From: PNMQ01 sp964478775
GTDB lineage: Bacteria > Pseudomonadota > Alphaproteobacteria > Paracaedibacterales > CAIOTO01
Reading direction: 5' to 3'
DNA length: 5,803 nucleotides
Assembly (NCBI GenBank): GCA_964478775.1
Contig: CAYZJC010000047.1
Coordinates: 1-5,803, forward strand
The notes beneath the pieces are model-generated. The model worked only from the letters and a program-made list of their open reading frames with translations, made no database searches and was not told where the DNA came from. Shown piece after piece: positions 1-5,768 of this stretch (the stretch's first letter is position 1; every line of letters starts with the position of its first letter). The position numbers were made by a program, and so were the translations under genes.

Positions 1-15
1 CGTCATCGTTCACAT

Positions 16-44
16 AATTTATCAACCTTCTCCCATTCTGTCAA
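16..44 (-). promoter_or_regulatory. Promoter candidate pointing left out of the window
   Basis: Read on the minus strand, a perfect TTGACA (-35, positions 44-39) is followed after exactly 17 bases by TAAATT (-10, positions 21-16; 4 of 6 matches to TATAAT). Transcription would start near position 9 and run out of the left edge. It lies downstream of the phosphatase gene on the same strand, so it would drive a separate gene that is not visible here. A minus-strand ATG at 6-4 could be that gene's start, but no convincing ribosome binding site precedes it. The hexamers and spacing are seen directly; promoter activity is inferred. Confidence 0.45.
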
Positions 45-53
45 TACCCTTTT

Positions 54-76
54 TTAAAAAAAATGCGTTTTTTTAA
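54..76. repeat. A/T-only inverted repeat, weak terminator candidate
   Basis: A 9-bp perfect inverted repeat (TTAAAAAAA, loop ATGCG, TTTTTTTAA) lies about 40 bases downstream of the phosphatase stop codon. It is the only dyad in this short non-coding stretch and could end that gene's transcript. The stem has no G-C pairs, and on the minus strand the U-run forms part of the stem rather than following it. It is therefore a poor match to an intrinsic terminator. Confidence 0.2.
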
Positions 77-117
77 CTTTTTTCAACTAACTCACAAAAA
101 TTTTAGCCTTTCTTCCC

Positions 118-1335
118 TTATTTCTCAAGCCTTTGACGGGAAAAAAAATTTTCTTCGGTTATTTCATTTTTCTTACTTTCAGGCATGGGGCACTGTGTTT
201 TTCCATCAGCACGATCTCGCTCAGCTGCTCTGTAATAACGGTAAACTTGCTCAACACGATCTCTAATTTGTTTTGCAGTTTCTAATGATTGCCCAATTTC
301 AGGGTGTTCAATATCAAGTAGGTTTCTTGCCCCCTTCTTTGTTTGTTCATCCACAATTTTTTCCAACGAGTCATCGCTTCGCATCATATGCGCAATATAC
401 ATTCCAAAGGCTGTACGCCCCAACCCACCATGACAATGCACATGAACCCACACACGCTTTCCTGGATTTTCAGCCTCAACTTGCTTAATTGCATTCATAA
501 TTTTTTCATAATGCTCAAAGGTAGGTGTTGTTAAGTCAGCAATCGGGATGCGCTTATATACCATATGCATTCCTTCTTGAACTTTGTCTAGGCTTTCAGG
601 TGAATTAAAATCTAACGTTGCACCAACACGCTTTATCATATCCTCTTCTGTTTCAAGCAAACCTGCTAAATCCATTCCCTGTTTCTGTTCTTTATGCAGA
701 ACGACCTCAAAAGGCTTTTGCGCAACCACCTCACCAGTTAAGATTGTTTTATAGTCTTTAGCAAATCTATGTGGCTGAATCGTTACTTTTTTACCATCGA
801 TATCATCAATGATTTCACGTTCTTGAAAATACTCTAGCTCTCTCTTTTTTTTGTCTGACAAAATAAGAGGTTCAGCTGCCATTTGCATCTTTTCGCCTTT
901 TTCATTTGTCAGTTGATGCTGGAAAAACAAATGTGCTTCGCCACGCAAATCTAAAATCAGCAGCACTTCATTTTGCAAATTATTTTGGTTCACAATAAAC
1001 TGCATCATGTCGCGAAACTGACGTTCCGTATACTGACTACTGCCTGATAAACTTAAGTTTGGAAAAATACGAAAAACTAAGTTGTCGTAAAACCTAGAAC
1101 TATTCGAATAAGAAACATCATGCATCAAATACTCACTATTAATATCAACAACATGATGCGCATCTTGATGGTCTGCCTTGGCATTGCTCTTATCCGCTGC
1201 CTCTTTCACGTGCGCACTGGATTGCTCCACTTGGGCTTTTGAACCCTCAGCCCCAGCATGAGAAGAGAGAGCATCATTTGTTGACTGGCAATACACACAT
1301 GACAACAACAACGAAAATATTAATTTAGACTTCAT
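118..1335 (-). CDS. Exported PTP-like cysteine phosphatase, phytase/inositol-phosphate phosphatase type
   Basis: This 405-residue protein looks like a secreted or lipid-anchored phosphatase using cysteine chemistry. The P-loop is HCHGGLGRT at residues 300-308 (nucleophile C301, phosphate-binding R307). It follows a hydrophobic strand, as in the family. D267, in 'RIPIADLTTPT', fits the general acid in the family pattern 'RI..TDH..PT'. Further upstream, 'LSLSGSSQYTE' (about 94-104) and 'LILDLRGEAHLF' (about 126-137) parallel the 'ISGSAQFTE' and 'DLRQESHGF' blocks of bacterial PTP-like phytases such as Selenomonas PhyA. The N-terminus is a short signal peptide; LLSC at 10-13 may be a lipobox, with C13 as the lipidated residue. 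Residues 20-60 are a polar, Ala/Ser/His-rich linker and the C-terminal 35 residues are charged. The ATG at 1335 has GAGG four bases upstream. The substrate cannot be told from sequence; inositol phosphates, phosphoinositides or phosphotyrosine are all possible. The class is fairly sure, the biological role unknown. Confidence 0.8.
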   Translation of the reverse strand: MKSKLIFSLLLSCVYCQSTNDALSSHAGAEGSKAQVEQSSAHVKEAADKSNAKADHQDAHHVVDINSEYLMHDVSYSNSSRFYDNLVFRIFPNLSLSGSSQYTERQFRDMMQFIVNQNNLQNEVLLILDLRGEAHLFFQHQLTNEKGEKMQMAAEPLILSDKKKRELEYFQEREIIDDIDGKKVTIQPHRFAKDYKTILTGEVVAQKPFEVVLHKEQKQGMDLAGLLETEEDMIKRVGATLDFNSPESLDKVQEGMHMVYKRIPIADLTTPTFEHYEKIMNAIKQVEAENPGKRVWVHVHCHGGLGRTAFGMYIAHMMRSDDSLEKIVDEQTKKGARNLLDIEHPEIGQSLETAKQIRDRVEQVYRYYRAAERDRADGKTQCPMPESKKNEITEENFFSRQRLEK

Positions 1336-1363
1336 ACAACCTCACAGTATTTAAACAATTAAG

Positions 1364-1398
1364 ATTATAATAAAACGAAATAGTTAATAAATAGTTAA
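1364..1398 (-). promoter_or_regulatory. Promoter candidate with CtrA-like box for the phosphatase gene
   Basis: Read on the minus strand, a perfect TATAAT (-10) lies at 1369-1364, about 28 bases before the phosphatase start codon. No good TTGACA lies 17 bases upstream. Instead that region is occupied by TTAA-CTATTTA-TTAAC (1398-1383), which matches the CtrA consensus TTAA-N7-TTAAC in every specified base. A box replacing the -35 is the usual layout of CtrA-activated promoters in alphaproteobacteria. The spacer is very AT-rich and contains other TTAA words, so a chance match is possible. Confidence 0.4.
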
Positions 1399-1399
1399 A
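1378..1399. repeat. Tandem 11-bp direct repeat in the hemW-phosphatase spacer
   Basis: Two adjacent copies, AAATAGTTAAT (1378-1388) and AAATAGTTAAA (1389-1399), match at 10 of 11 bases. The 11-bp period is about one helical turn, which would place two identical sites on the same DNA face. The TTAA-N7-TTAAC motif of this spacer arises from this repeat. Confidence 0.6.
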
Positions 1400-1406
1400 A
1401 TAACAA

Positions 1407-2573
1407 CTAACCAATAATAAAATTAAGCAAACTATTTAAAACCAAACGACCTTGGGGGGTTAATTGTAAGGATTGTTGATTATCTACAATAAAGCCTTGC
1501 TTCGTTAATAATTTAATTCTTTCCTCTTCTTGTGCTGAGGGCTGTCTTATCAAACCATGCTTTTCAATGCCCTTGCGCAATCTTAACCCCATCATCAATT
1601 GTTCTTGAAATTGTTCTTGCACAGTCAAAACATTAAGGTGTTGTTCCCCATTGGCTTTTTCTTGAACAGCTTTTAACCACAGCTGGGGAGCCTTTATGTG
1701 CTGCGTTGCAAGGCGTTGAACGTTTTGGGATTCTTTAAAATCAGAGACAAGCAAACGTCCATGAGCGCCTGGCCCAACGCCTATGTACTCCTCATAATTC
1801 CAATAGACAAGATTATGTTGGCATTCTTGGCCCACCTTCGCATAATTAGATACTTCATAACTAAAAAGGCCTGCTTTGCTGGTCAAGGTATCTGTTAATT
1901 CATACATTTTCAAACACTCATCTTCAACGGGCAATACCAAATCACCACGTGCATGCATTGGGGCAAAGGCAGTTCCTTGTTCAATTGTTAATTGATACAA
2001 AGACAAATGACTTGTGCCAAGGGCTAAGGCCTCAGTCAATTCACTTTCCCATTCTTCTAGGGTTTGTTGGGGCCTTGCGTAGATTAAGTCAAAGGAAACA
2101 CGTGAAAATGTATTCATGGCAATGTCTAAGGCTTTTAAGGCACTGGCAACATTATGCTTTCTTCCTAATGTTTTAAGGTGATCATCTCGTAAAGACTGAA
2201 TTCCTAATGACAACCTGTTCACACCAGCTTGTCTATACCCCTTAAACCGTTCGGCTTCAACAGATGAAGGGTTAGCCTCCATGGTTATTTCAACTCCTGC
2301 AAGTCCACCTGTTGACTGCCACAGTTGATCAACATGCAACAATATGGTTTCAACGGCTTTGGGCGTCATTAAAGAAGGGGTCCCCCCCCCAAAGAAAATG
2401 GACCTAAGGCCTTTGTCAGGCAGCATTGCATGATAGCGTGACACTTCTTGGCAAATTGCCAGCACCCATTCTTCTTCACTGATTGTCTGCATAACATGAC
2501 TGTTAAAGTCACAATACGGGCATTTTGACTCACAAAAAGGCCAATGAATATATAAGGCTACACACTTCGACAT
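1407..2573 (-). CDS. hemW: HemW, radical SAM heme chaperone (formerly HemN-like coproporphyrinogen oxidase)
   Basis: A 388-residue radical SAM protein of the HemN/HemW family. HemW binds heme and is thought to deliver it to respiratory proteins; it does not oxidise coproporphyrinogen. The iron-sulfur motif is C14-ESK-C18-PY-C21-DF. The residue two after the third cysteine is F23, typical of HemW, where true HemN has a fourth cysteine. GGGTPS (62-67) is the SAM-binding glycine motif, followed by 'EITMEANPSS' (95-104) and 'RLSLGIQSL' (120-128). The HNLVYW block (253-258) with 'GVGPGAHGR' (265-273) is the HemW signature associated with heme binding. The C-terminus has the usual winged-helix-like HemN_C region. 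I chose ATG at 2573, which gives a start like 'MSKCVALYIH' with TGAGA seven bases upstream; an in-frame GTG at 2585 would add four residues. The stop is TAG. Length is normal for the family. It is divergent from the Tol operon and could be co-transcribed with the phosphatase gene, since no terminator is visible between them. Confidence 0.93.
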   Translation of the reverse strand: MSKCVALYIHWPFCESKCPYCDFNSHVMQTISEEEWVLAICQEVSRYHAMLPDKGLRSIFFGGGTPSLMTPKAVETILLHVDQLWQSTGGLAGVEITMEANPSSVEAERFKGYRQAGVNRLSLGIQSLRDDHLKTLGRKHNVASALKALDIAMNTFSRVSFDLIYARPQQTLEEWESELTEALALGTSHLSLYQLTIEQGTAFAPMHARGDLVLPVEDECLKMYELTDTLTSKAGLFSYEVSNYAKVGQECQHNLVYWNYEEYIGVGPGAHGRLLVSDFKESQNVQRLATQHIKAPQLWLKAVQEKANGEQHLNVLTVQEQFQEQLMMGLRLRKGIEKHGLIRQPSAQEEERIKLLTKQGFIVDNQQSLQLTPQGRLVLNSLLNFIIG

Positions 2574-2610
2574 AAAAAATCTCACAACATAAGATTAAGG
2601 GTTGAAGCTT

Positions 2611-2639
2611 ATATTAAGGACGATTTTATTTTTTCACAA
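2611..2639 (-). promoter_or_regulatory. Promoter candidate for hemW
   Basis: On the minus strand TTGTGA (-35, positions 2639-2634; 4 of 6) and TAATAT (-10, positions 2616-2611; 4 of 6) are separated by 17 bases. Transcription would begin about 30 bases before the hemW ATG at 2573. The -35 box overlaps the palindrome at 2637-2650. Confidence 0.4.
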
Positions 2640-2650
2640 GACTTGTCTTG
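2637..2650. promoter_or_regulatory. Perfect palindrome between divergent promoters, possible operator
   Basis: CAAGAC-TT-GTCTTG is a perfect 6-bp inverted repeat with a 2-bp centre. Outside two mismatched positions the dyad continues with T-run against A-run (about 2629-2634 and 2653-2658). Its outer CAA and TTG supply the first three bases of the -35 boxes of both divergent promoter candidates, so a protein bound here would cover both. On neither strand is it followed by a U-run, so it does not look like a terminator. The symmetry is seen directly; operator function is inferred. Confidence 0.4.
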
Positions 2651-2676
2651 AAAAAAAGTCTTATCGTCGTTAAAAT
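2648..2676 (+). promoter_or_regulatory. Promoter candidate for the ybgC-tol operon
   Basis: TTGAAA (2648-2653; 5 of 6 to TTGACA) and TAAAAT (2671-2676; 5 of 6 to TATAAT) are separated by the ideal 17 bases. Transcription would start near 2683, leaving a leader of about 55 bases before ybgC. A second perfect TATAAT lies at 2716-2721 but has no matching -35 at 16-18 bases. It could give a very short leader of about 10 bases if used. Confidence 0.5.
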
Positions 2677-2737
2677 AAGGGCAGTTATTTAAAACCATCA
2701 GTAAAAAAGTATTTTTATAATATGGGATGCAAACCAC

Positions 2738-3181
2738 ATGATACACACCGTTCATTTTAGAACATTTTTAGAAGACACGGATGCAGGCGGCATTGTCTAC
2801 CATGCACGCCATCTGCAATTCATGGAGCGTGCTAGAACATTAATGTTTGAAGATCTTGATTTGTGTCATGCACAACTGATTGAAGCGCAAACTGGAAACT
2901 TTGTTGTTACAAATCTTAATATTGCTTACAAAAAACCCTTAAAGCTTGCTGACACGCTGCAAGTGGAAACATATATTGAAGAAATCAATGGGGCAAGCCT
3001 TATTTTAAAGCAAACAATTTTTAAGGTCGCTTTTGCTGTAAGTGAAGGTGTTATGCAAGGCGCACAGCTATCCCTTAAAGACATAGCCTCAGTTGCAAGT
3101 GTAAAACTCGCATTTGTGTGCCCGAAAAAAAGCATTCCCCTTCGCTTACCAAATGCTATAACATCATTACTCACATCATAA
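2738..3181 (+). CDS. ybgC: YbgC-type acyl-CoA thioesterase, first gene of the Tol-Pal operon
   Basis: This 147-residue hotdog-fold thioesterase of the 4-hydroxybenzoyl-CoA thioesterase family is a cytoplasmic enzyme that hydrolyses acyl-CoA or acyl-ACP thioesters; its link to Tol function is unclear even in model species. The signature 'EDTDAGGIVYHARHLQFMER' spans residues 12-31, with the second aspartate (D15) as the catalytic residue. 'NLNIAYKKPLKLADTL' (59-74) is the conserved strand that follows, and a 'P..LP..I' ending (about 134-141) is also typical. The length is slightly above the usual 130-140. ATG at 2738 is the only ordinary start in frame after an upstream stop at 2702. No clear Shine-Dalgarno is seen, only GGGA ten bases upstream. 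The tolQ gene starts 21 bases after the stop, and the ybgC-tolQ order is the classic one. Family call is firm. Confidence 0.93.
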   Translation: MIHTVHFRTFLEDTDAGGIVYHARHLQFMERARTLMFEDLDLCHAQLIEAQTGNFVVTNLNIAYKKPLKLADTLQVETYIEEINGASLILKQTIFKVAFAVSEGVMQGAQLSLKDIASVASVKLAFVCPKKSIPLRLPNAITSLLTS

Positions 3182-3202
3182 TAAAAAGTTAGGAATTATT
3201 TC

Positions 3203-4003
3203 ATGTTCTTATTCACCCTTGCAGGGCAAATCTCAACAGCGCAATTGCCGTTTGACCCCACAACACCTCTCAGCAACACTGCAACAGAGATTGCATCCAA
3301 TGCTATTCAAGCGACAGCCGCTGTTCACCACAGTGTGTTCGACTTGTTTTGGGGTGCTGGTCCTGTTATTAAACTCATCATGCTGGGGTTGCTCGTTGCC
3401 TCTATCTGGTCATGGACAATCATTATCAACAAGGCGTACCGAATTCAACGCGTCAATCGTGCGGCAGATGCCTTTGAAGACGCTTTTTGGTCTGGTGGGG
3501 CGCTTGATGATTTATATGAACGCATTCATAAAAACCCACGTGACCCTTTTTCTTCCATGTTTTGTGCTGCCATGCGTGAATGGAGAAGATCTATCACTAA
3601 AGGCAAACGAACCGGGCCAGATGTGCGTGGAACACTCGAGCAACGCATTGATCGCGTCATGCAGCTGTCGGCTTCTCGTGAAATGGAAAACATGGAACGC
3701 TATATGACGTTTTTGGCATCACTTGGATCTAATGGAATGATTGTCGGCCTTTTTGGCACTGTTCTGGGTATTATGAATAGCTTTGAGTCTATTGCAAGTC
3801 AACAAAGTGCAAACCTTGCTGTTGTAGCACCAGGTATTGCAGAGGCGTTGTTTGCAACAGCTATTGGCCTTGTGGCAGCGATTCCAGCCGCAATTGCTTA
3901 CAATAAACTTTCAAGCGACCTTAACCGCTTTGCAAACCGCCTTGACGCTTTTGCAAATGAATTTATCGCTATTATTTCACGTCAACTTGAAGAAAGTGCA
4001 TAA
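3203..4003 (+). CDS. tolQ: TolQ, proton-channel subunit of the Tol-Pal motor
   Basis: A 266-residue inner-membrane protein of the MotA/TolQ/ExbB family. TolQ oligomers surround the TolR helices and couple proton flow to force on TolA. Three membrane segments are visible: about 54-76 (with 'LGLLVASIWSWTIIIN'), 171-194 (with 'GLFGTVLGIMNSF') and 206-233 (with 'PGIAEALFATAIGLVAAIP'). The last two carry the family hallmarks. A large cytoplasmic loop (77-170) lies between helices 1 and 2, as expected. The first 50 residues precede helix 1, considerably more than in E. coli TolQ (about 230 residues in all), and would lie in the periplasm. The start at 3203 is supported by AGGA eight bases upstream (3191-3194). 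The tolR ATG follows the stop by only seven bases, so translation is probably coupled. I am confident this is TolQ rather than ExbB because of the ybgC and tolA neighbours. Confidence 0.95.
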   Translation: MFLFTLAGQISTAQLPFDPTTPLSNTATEIASNAIQATAAVHHSVFDLFWGAGPVIKLIMLGLLVASIWSWTIIINKAYRIQRVNRAADAFEDAFWSGGALDDLYERIHKNPRDPFSSMFCAAMREWRRSITKGKRTGPDVRGTLEQRIDRVMQLSASREMENMERYMTFLASLGSNGMIVGLFGTVLGIMNSFESIASQQSANLAVVAPGIAEALFATAIGLVAAIPAAIAYNKLSSDLNRFANRLDAFANEFIAIISRQLEESA

Positions 4004-4010
4004 AACGATT

Positions 4011-4646
4011 ATGGCAGGTTCTTTATATAACAAATCTTCCACCAGACGCCGTCGCGGTGGTTTCAAGCCCAACAGTGAAATAAACGTCACCCCATTAGTC
4101 GACGTAATGCTTGTTTTATTGATTATCTTCATGGTGACCGCCCCTATTTTGACGGTGAGCGTTCCTGTAGATTTACCCAAGACAACAGCTGCACAAACCA
4201 ACGACAACATTGAACCGATTGTTGTTTCTATTAACAAGGACGGACACACCTTTTTAAAGGACGCAAAGCTTGATATTCAAGAGATCATCATGAAGTTGGA
4301 AACGATTGTGGCTGACAAACCAGATGCGAAAATCTACGTCAGAGGAGACCAAAGTTTAAGCTATGGTCGCATTATGGAAGTGATGGGAATTGTTGCATCA
4401 GCTGGTTTTCAAAGGGTATCGCTCATTGCGGAAATNNNNNNNNNNCCAACAACACAGCATCCTTTACAAGCCCCAACAAGTCCTAATAATACACAAGCCA
4501 AGGCACCCCATGCACAAACGGCGCCCCTTAAAAAGGCTGTAAAGCCCAACAAAATCAGTAAACAAAGTCAAAAGCCAACGTTAGCAAATGTTAAAAACAA
4601 TCAACGCACGACAGGCACGCTTCGTTCAGCAAAACAAAAACCGTAA
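4011..4646 (+). CDS. tolR: TolR, motor subunit, with assembly gap and long C-terminal tail
   Basis: TolR is a single-pass inner-membrane protein of the ExbD/TolR family that works with TolQ. The first 141 residues form a complete TolR. They comprise an Arg-rich cytoplasmic start (RRRRGG, 12-17), the helix 'INVTPLVDVMLVLLIIFM' (24-41) with proton-carrying aspartate D31, and a periplasmic domain ending in 'VRGDQSLSYGRIMEVMG' (110-126) and 'RVSLIAE'. TolR normally stops close to this point. Here a 10-N gap (4436-4445) intervenes, after which the same frame runs on for 66 residues rich in Pro, Gln, Lys and Thr to a TAA at 4646. Either this TolR has an unusual basic tail, or the gap hides the TolR stop and the start of a second small gene. 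The N count fits the frame only if the true gap length leaves remainder 1 on division by three. The start lies seven bases after tolQ, with a weak GAAGAAAG upstream. The core call is firm; the end is uncertain. Confidence 0.85.
   Translation: MAGSLYNKSSTRRRRGGFKPNSEINVTPLVDVMLVLLIIFMVTAPILTVSVPVDLPKTTAAQTNDNIEPIVVSINKDGHTFLKDAKLDIQEIIMKLETIVADKPDAKIYVRGDQSLSYGRIMEVMGIVASAGFQRVSLIAEXXXXPTTQHPLQAPTSPNNTQAKAPHAQTAPLKKAVKPNKISKQSQKPTLANVKNNQRTTGTLRSAKQKP
4436..4445. other. Assembly gap (10 N) in tolR
   Basis: Ten undetermined bases follow codon 141 of tolR, just where the family normally ends and immediately before a Pro/Thr/Gln-rich stretch. The round number suggests a placeholder, so the true length is unknown. 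Confidence 0.95.
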
Positions 4647-4677
4647 CCATTCCTCCTTTTTAGGTTAAGCTTCTTTT

Positions 4678-5698
4678 ATGAAAAACGCGATTATCGCTTC
4701 TGTTGCACTGCACCTTACCGTTATGTTTTTGCTTTATTTTGAATTAAGCAACGCATTTCGATTACCCAATGAAGAAGCTCAACATTTAATTATAGATTTT
4801 CAAGCCGTCGGGCCACAGTCGAAGGCACCACGCCTAGCCCCAACAAACGTTAAGAAAGAAGATACTTTACAAAAAAAGGAAAGCGAAAAGCCAACGGAAA
4901 CGACCCCTCCCCCNNNNNNNNNNAGAGGTGAAGGATACAACGCCGCCAGCCCCCCCAGCTGAAGACACCAAAGCCCAAGAAGCGAAAACCATTGACGCAC
5001 CAACGCCAGAAGTGGTTGATTCAAAACTTGCAACAGTGAATCTTGACCAGCAAAAGAAAAAAGAAGATAAAAAAAAGAAAGATAAAAAAGAAAAGGAAGC
5101 CAACAAAGAAGTAAAGGTTAACCCTAAAGATAAAAAATCAGCAAACAAAGCTGGAAAAAAAGAAAAGGATGCGAAGTCTAAGAAGAACAAAAAAGATGAT
5201 ACAAAGCTTGTTGACTTGAAAAAACCAAAGAAGACGAACAAGAAGAAAACGATTGATCAAAAATCCAAGTCAGCTGAAAAAAAGCTAGACTCTTTGATGG
5301 ATAATTTAGCTGAAGAAGATGGTGACAGTGAAGCTGCAGCACCGGCAGAATCTGTTGGGGACACCCTTACAGCAACTGAAGTACAAGCAGTTGTCGCAAC
5401 GATTGCCAAATGCTGGTTTGTACCCGCAGGAACACAAGGTGTCCTTGATACCTCCGTCGATGTAACCTTACATATGCGTGAAGATGGTACCGTTCAAAAA
5501 GCTGAAATTGAAGATAAAAAACGTTTTGCAACTGACCCAGTCTTTAGAACAGCAGCTGAAAGTGTGCAACGTGCAGCCCTTGACCCTAATTGCAACCCTC
5601 TCCCCCTTCCAAAGCAACACTATAAGTCATGGAAGGTGCTTGAGTTTAACTTTAACCCACGTGCAATGGCAGGCATGAGTGGTAGTGTCGTTCGCTAA
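4678..5698 (+). CDS. tolA: TolA, periplasm-spanning force transducer, interrupted by an assembly gap
   Basis: TolA links the TolQR motor to TolB-Pal at the outer membrane. The N-terminus is a single anchor (about residues 4-24) with S8-x3-H12, the Ser/His pair that TolA and TonB use to contact the motor. The sequence is read to residue 78 in a Pro-rich stretch (TETTPP), where a 10-N gap falls. The protein resumes in another frame at GAG 4925 (EVKDTTPPAPP) and continues 257 residues to TAA. The middle is a Lys-rich stalk (about 36 of 81 residues are Lys at 5048-5290). The C-terminal domain starts near 5365 ('TLTATEVQAVVATIAKCWF'). It shows the family's conserved Cys pair (AKCWF and PNCNPL), 'DPVFRTAAESVQRAA' and the 'FNFNP' ending. 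The two halves join in frame only if the gap is a multiple of three, so the frameshift comes from the placeholder and the gene is probably intact at roughly 340 residues. The start lacks a strong ribosome binding site: AGG lies 13 bases upstream. Confidence 0.88.
4914..4923. other. Assembly gap (10 N) in tolA
   Basis: Ten undetermined bases follow a C-rich run (CCCCTCCCCC) encoding proline. Two bases of an unfinished codon remain on the left and one on the right, so an intact reading frame needs a true length divisible by three; ten is excluded. The gap is a sequencing or assembly artefact in low-complexity sequence. Confidence 0.95.
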
Positions 5699-5768
5699 AT
5701 TAAGCCCCCCCTACAAACACTAATCTCTCACTTTTAAGTTCCTCATTGCCTTCAACTGGACACGTCTT

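Noticed and set aside
1407..2573. Oxygen-independent coproporphyrinogen III oxidase (HemN) as the product
   Set aside because: The residue two after the third motif cysteine is Phe instead of the fourth Cys of HemN, and the HNxxYW block of HemW is present.
2637..2662. Rho-independent terminator in the hemW-ybgC spacer
   Set aside because: The palindrome is followed by A-runs, not U-runs, on the relevant strands, and no gene ends here: both neighbours start here.
3203..4646. ExbB/ExbD/TonB system instead of TolQ/TolR/TolA
   Set aside because: The preceding ybgC, the gene order and a TolA-type C-terminal domain with its Cys pair indicate Tol.
4867..5241. Long open frame on the minus strand, rich in Phe and Ser, opposite the tolA stalk
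   Set aside because: It is the complement of AAA/AAG/GAA-rich codons: Lys and Glu codons read backwards give Phe, Leu and Ser. It crosses the N gap, has no ribosome binding site and resembles no known protein.
4678..5698. tolA as a pseudogene or as two separate genes
   Set aside because: The frame change coincides exactly with a 10-N run, and both halves carry well-conserved TolA domains. A placeholder gap of wrong length explains it fully.
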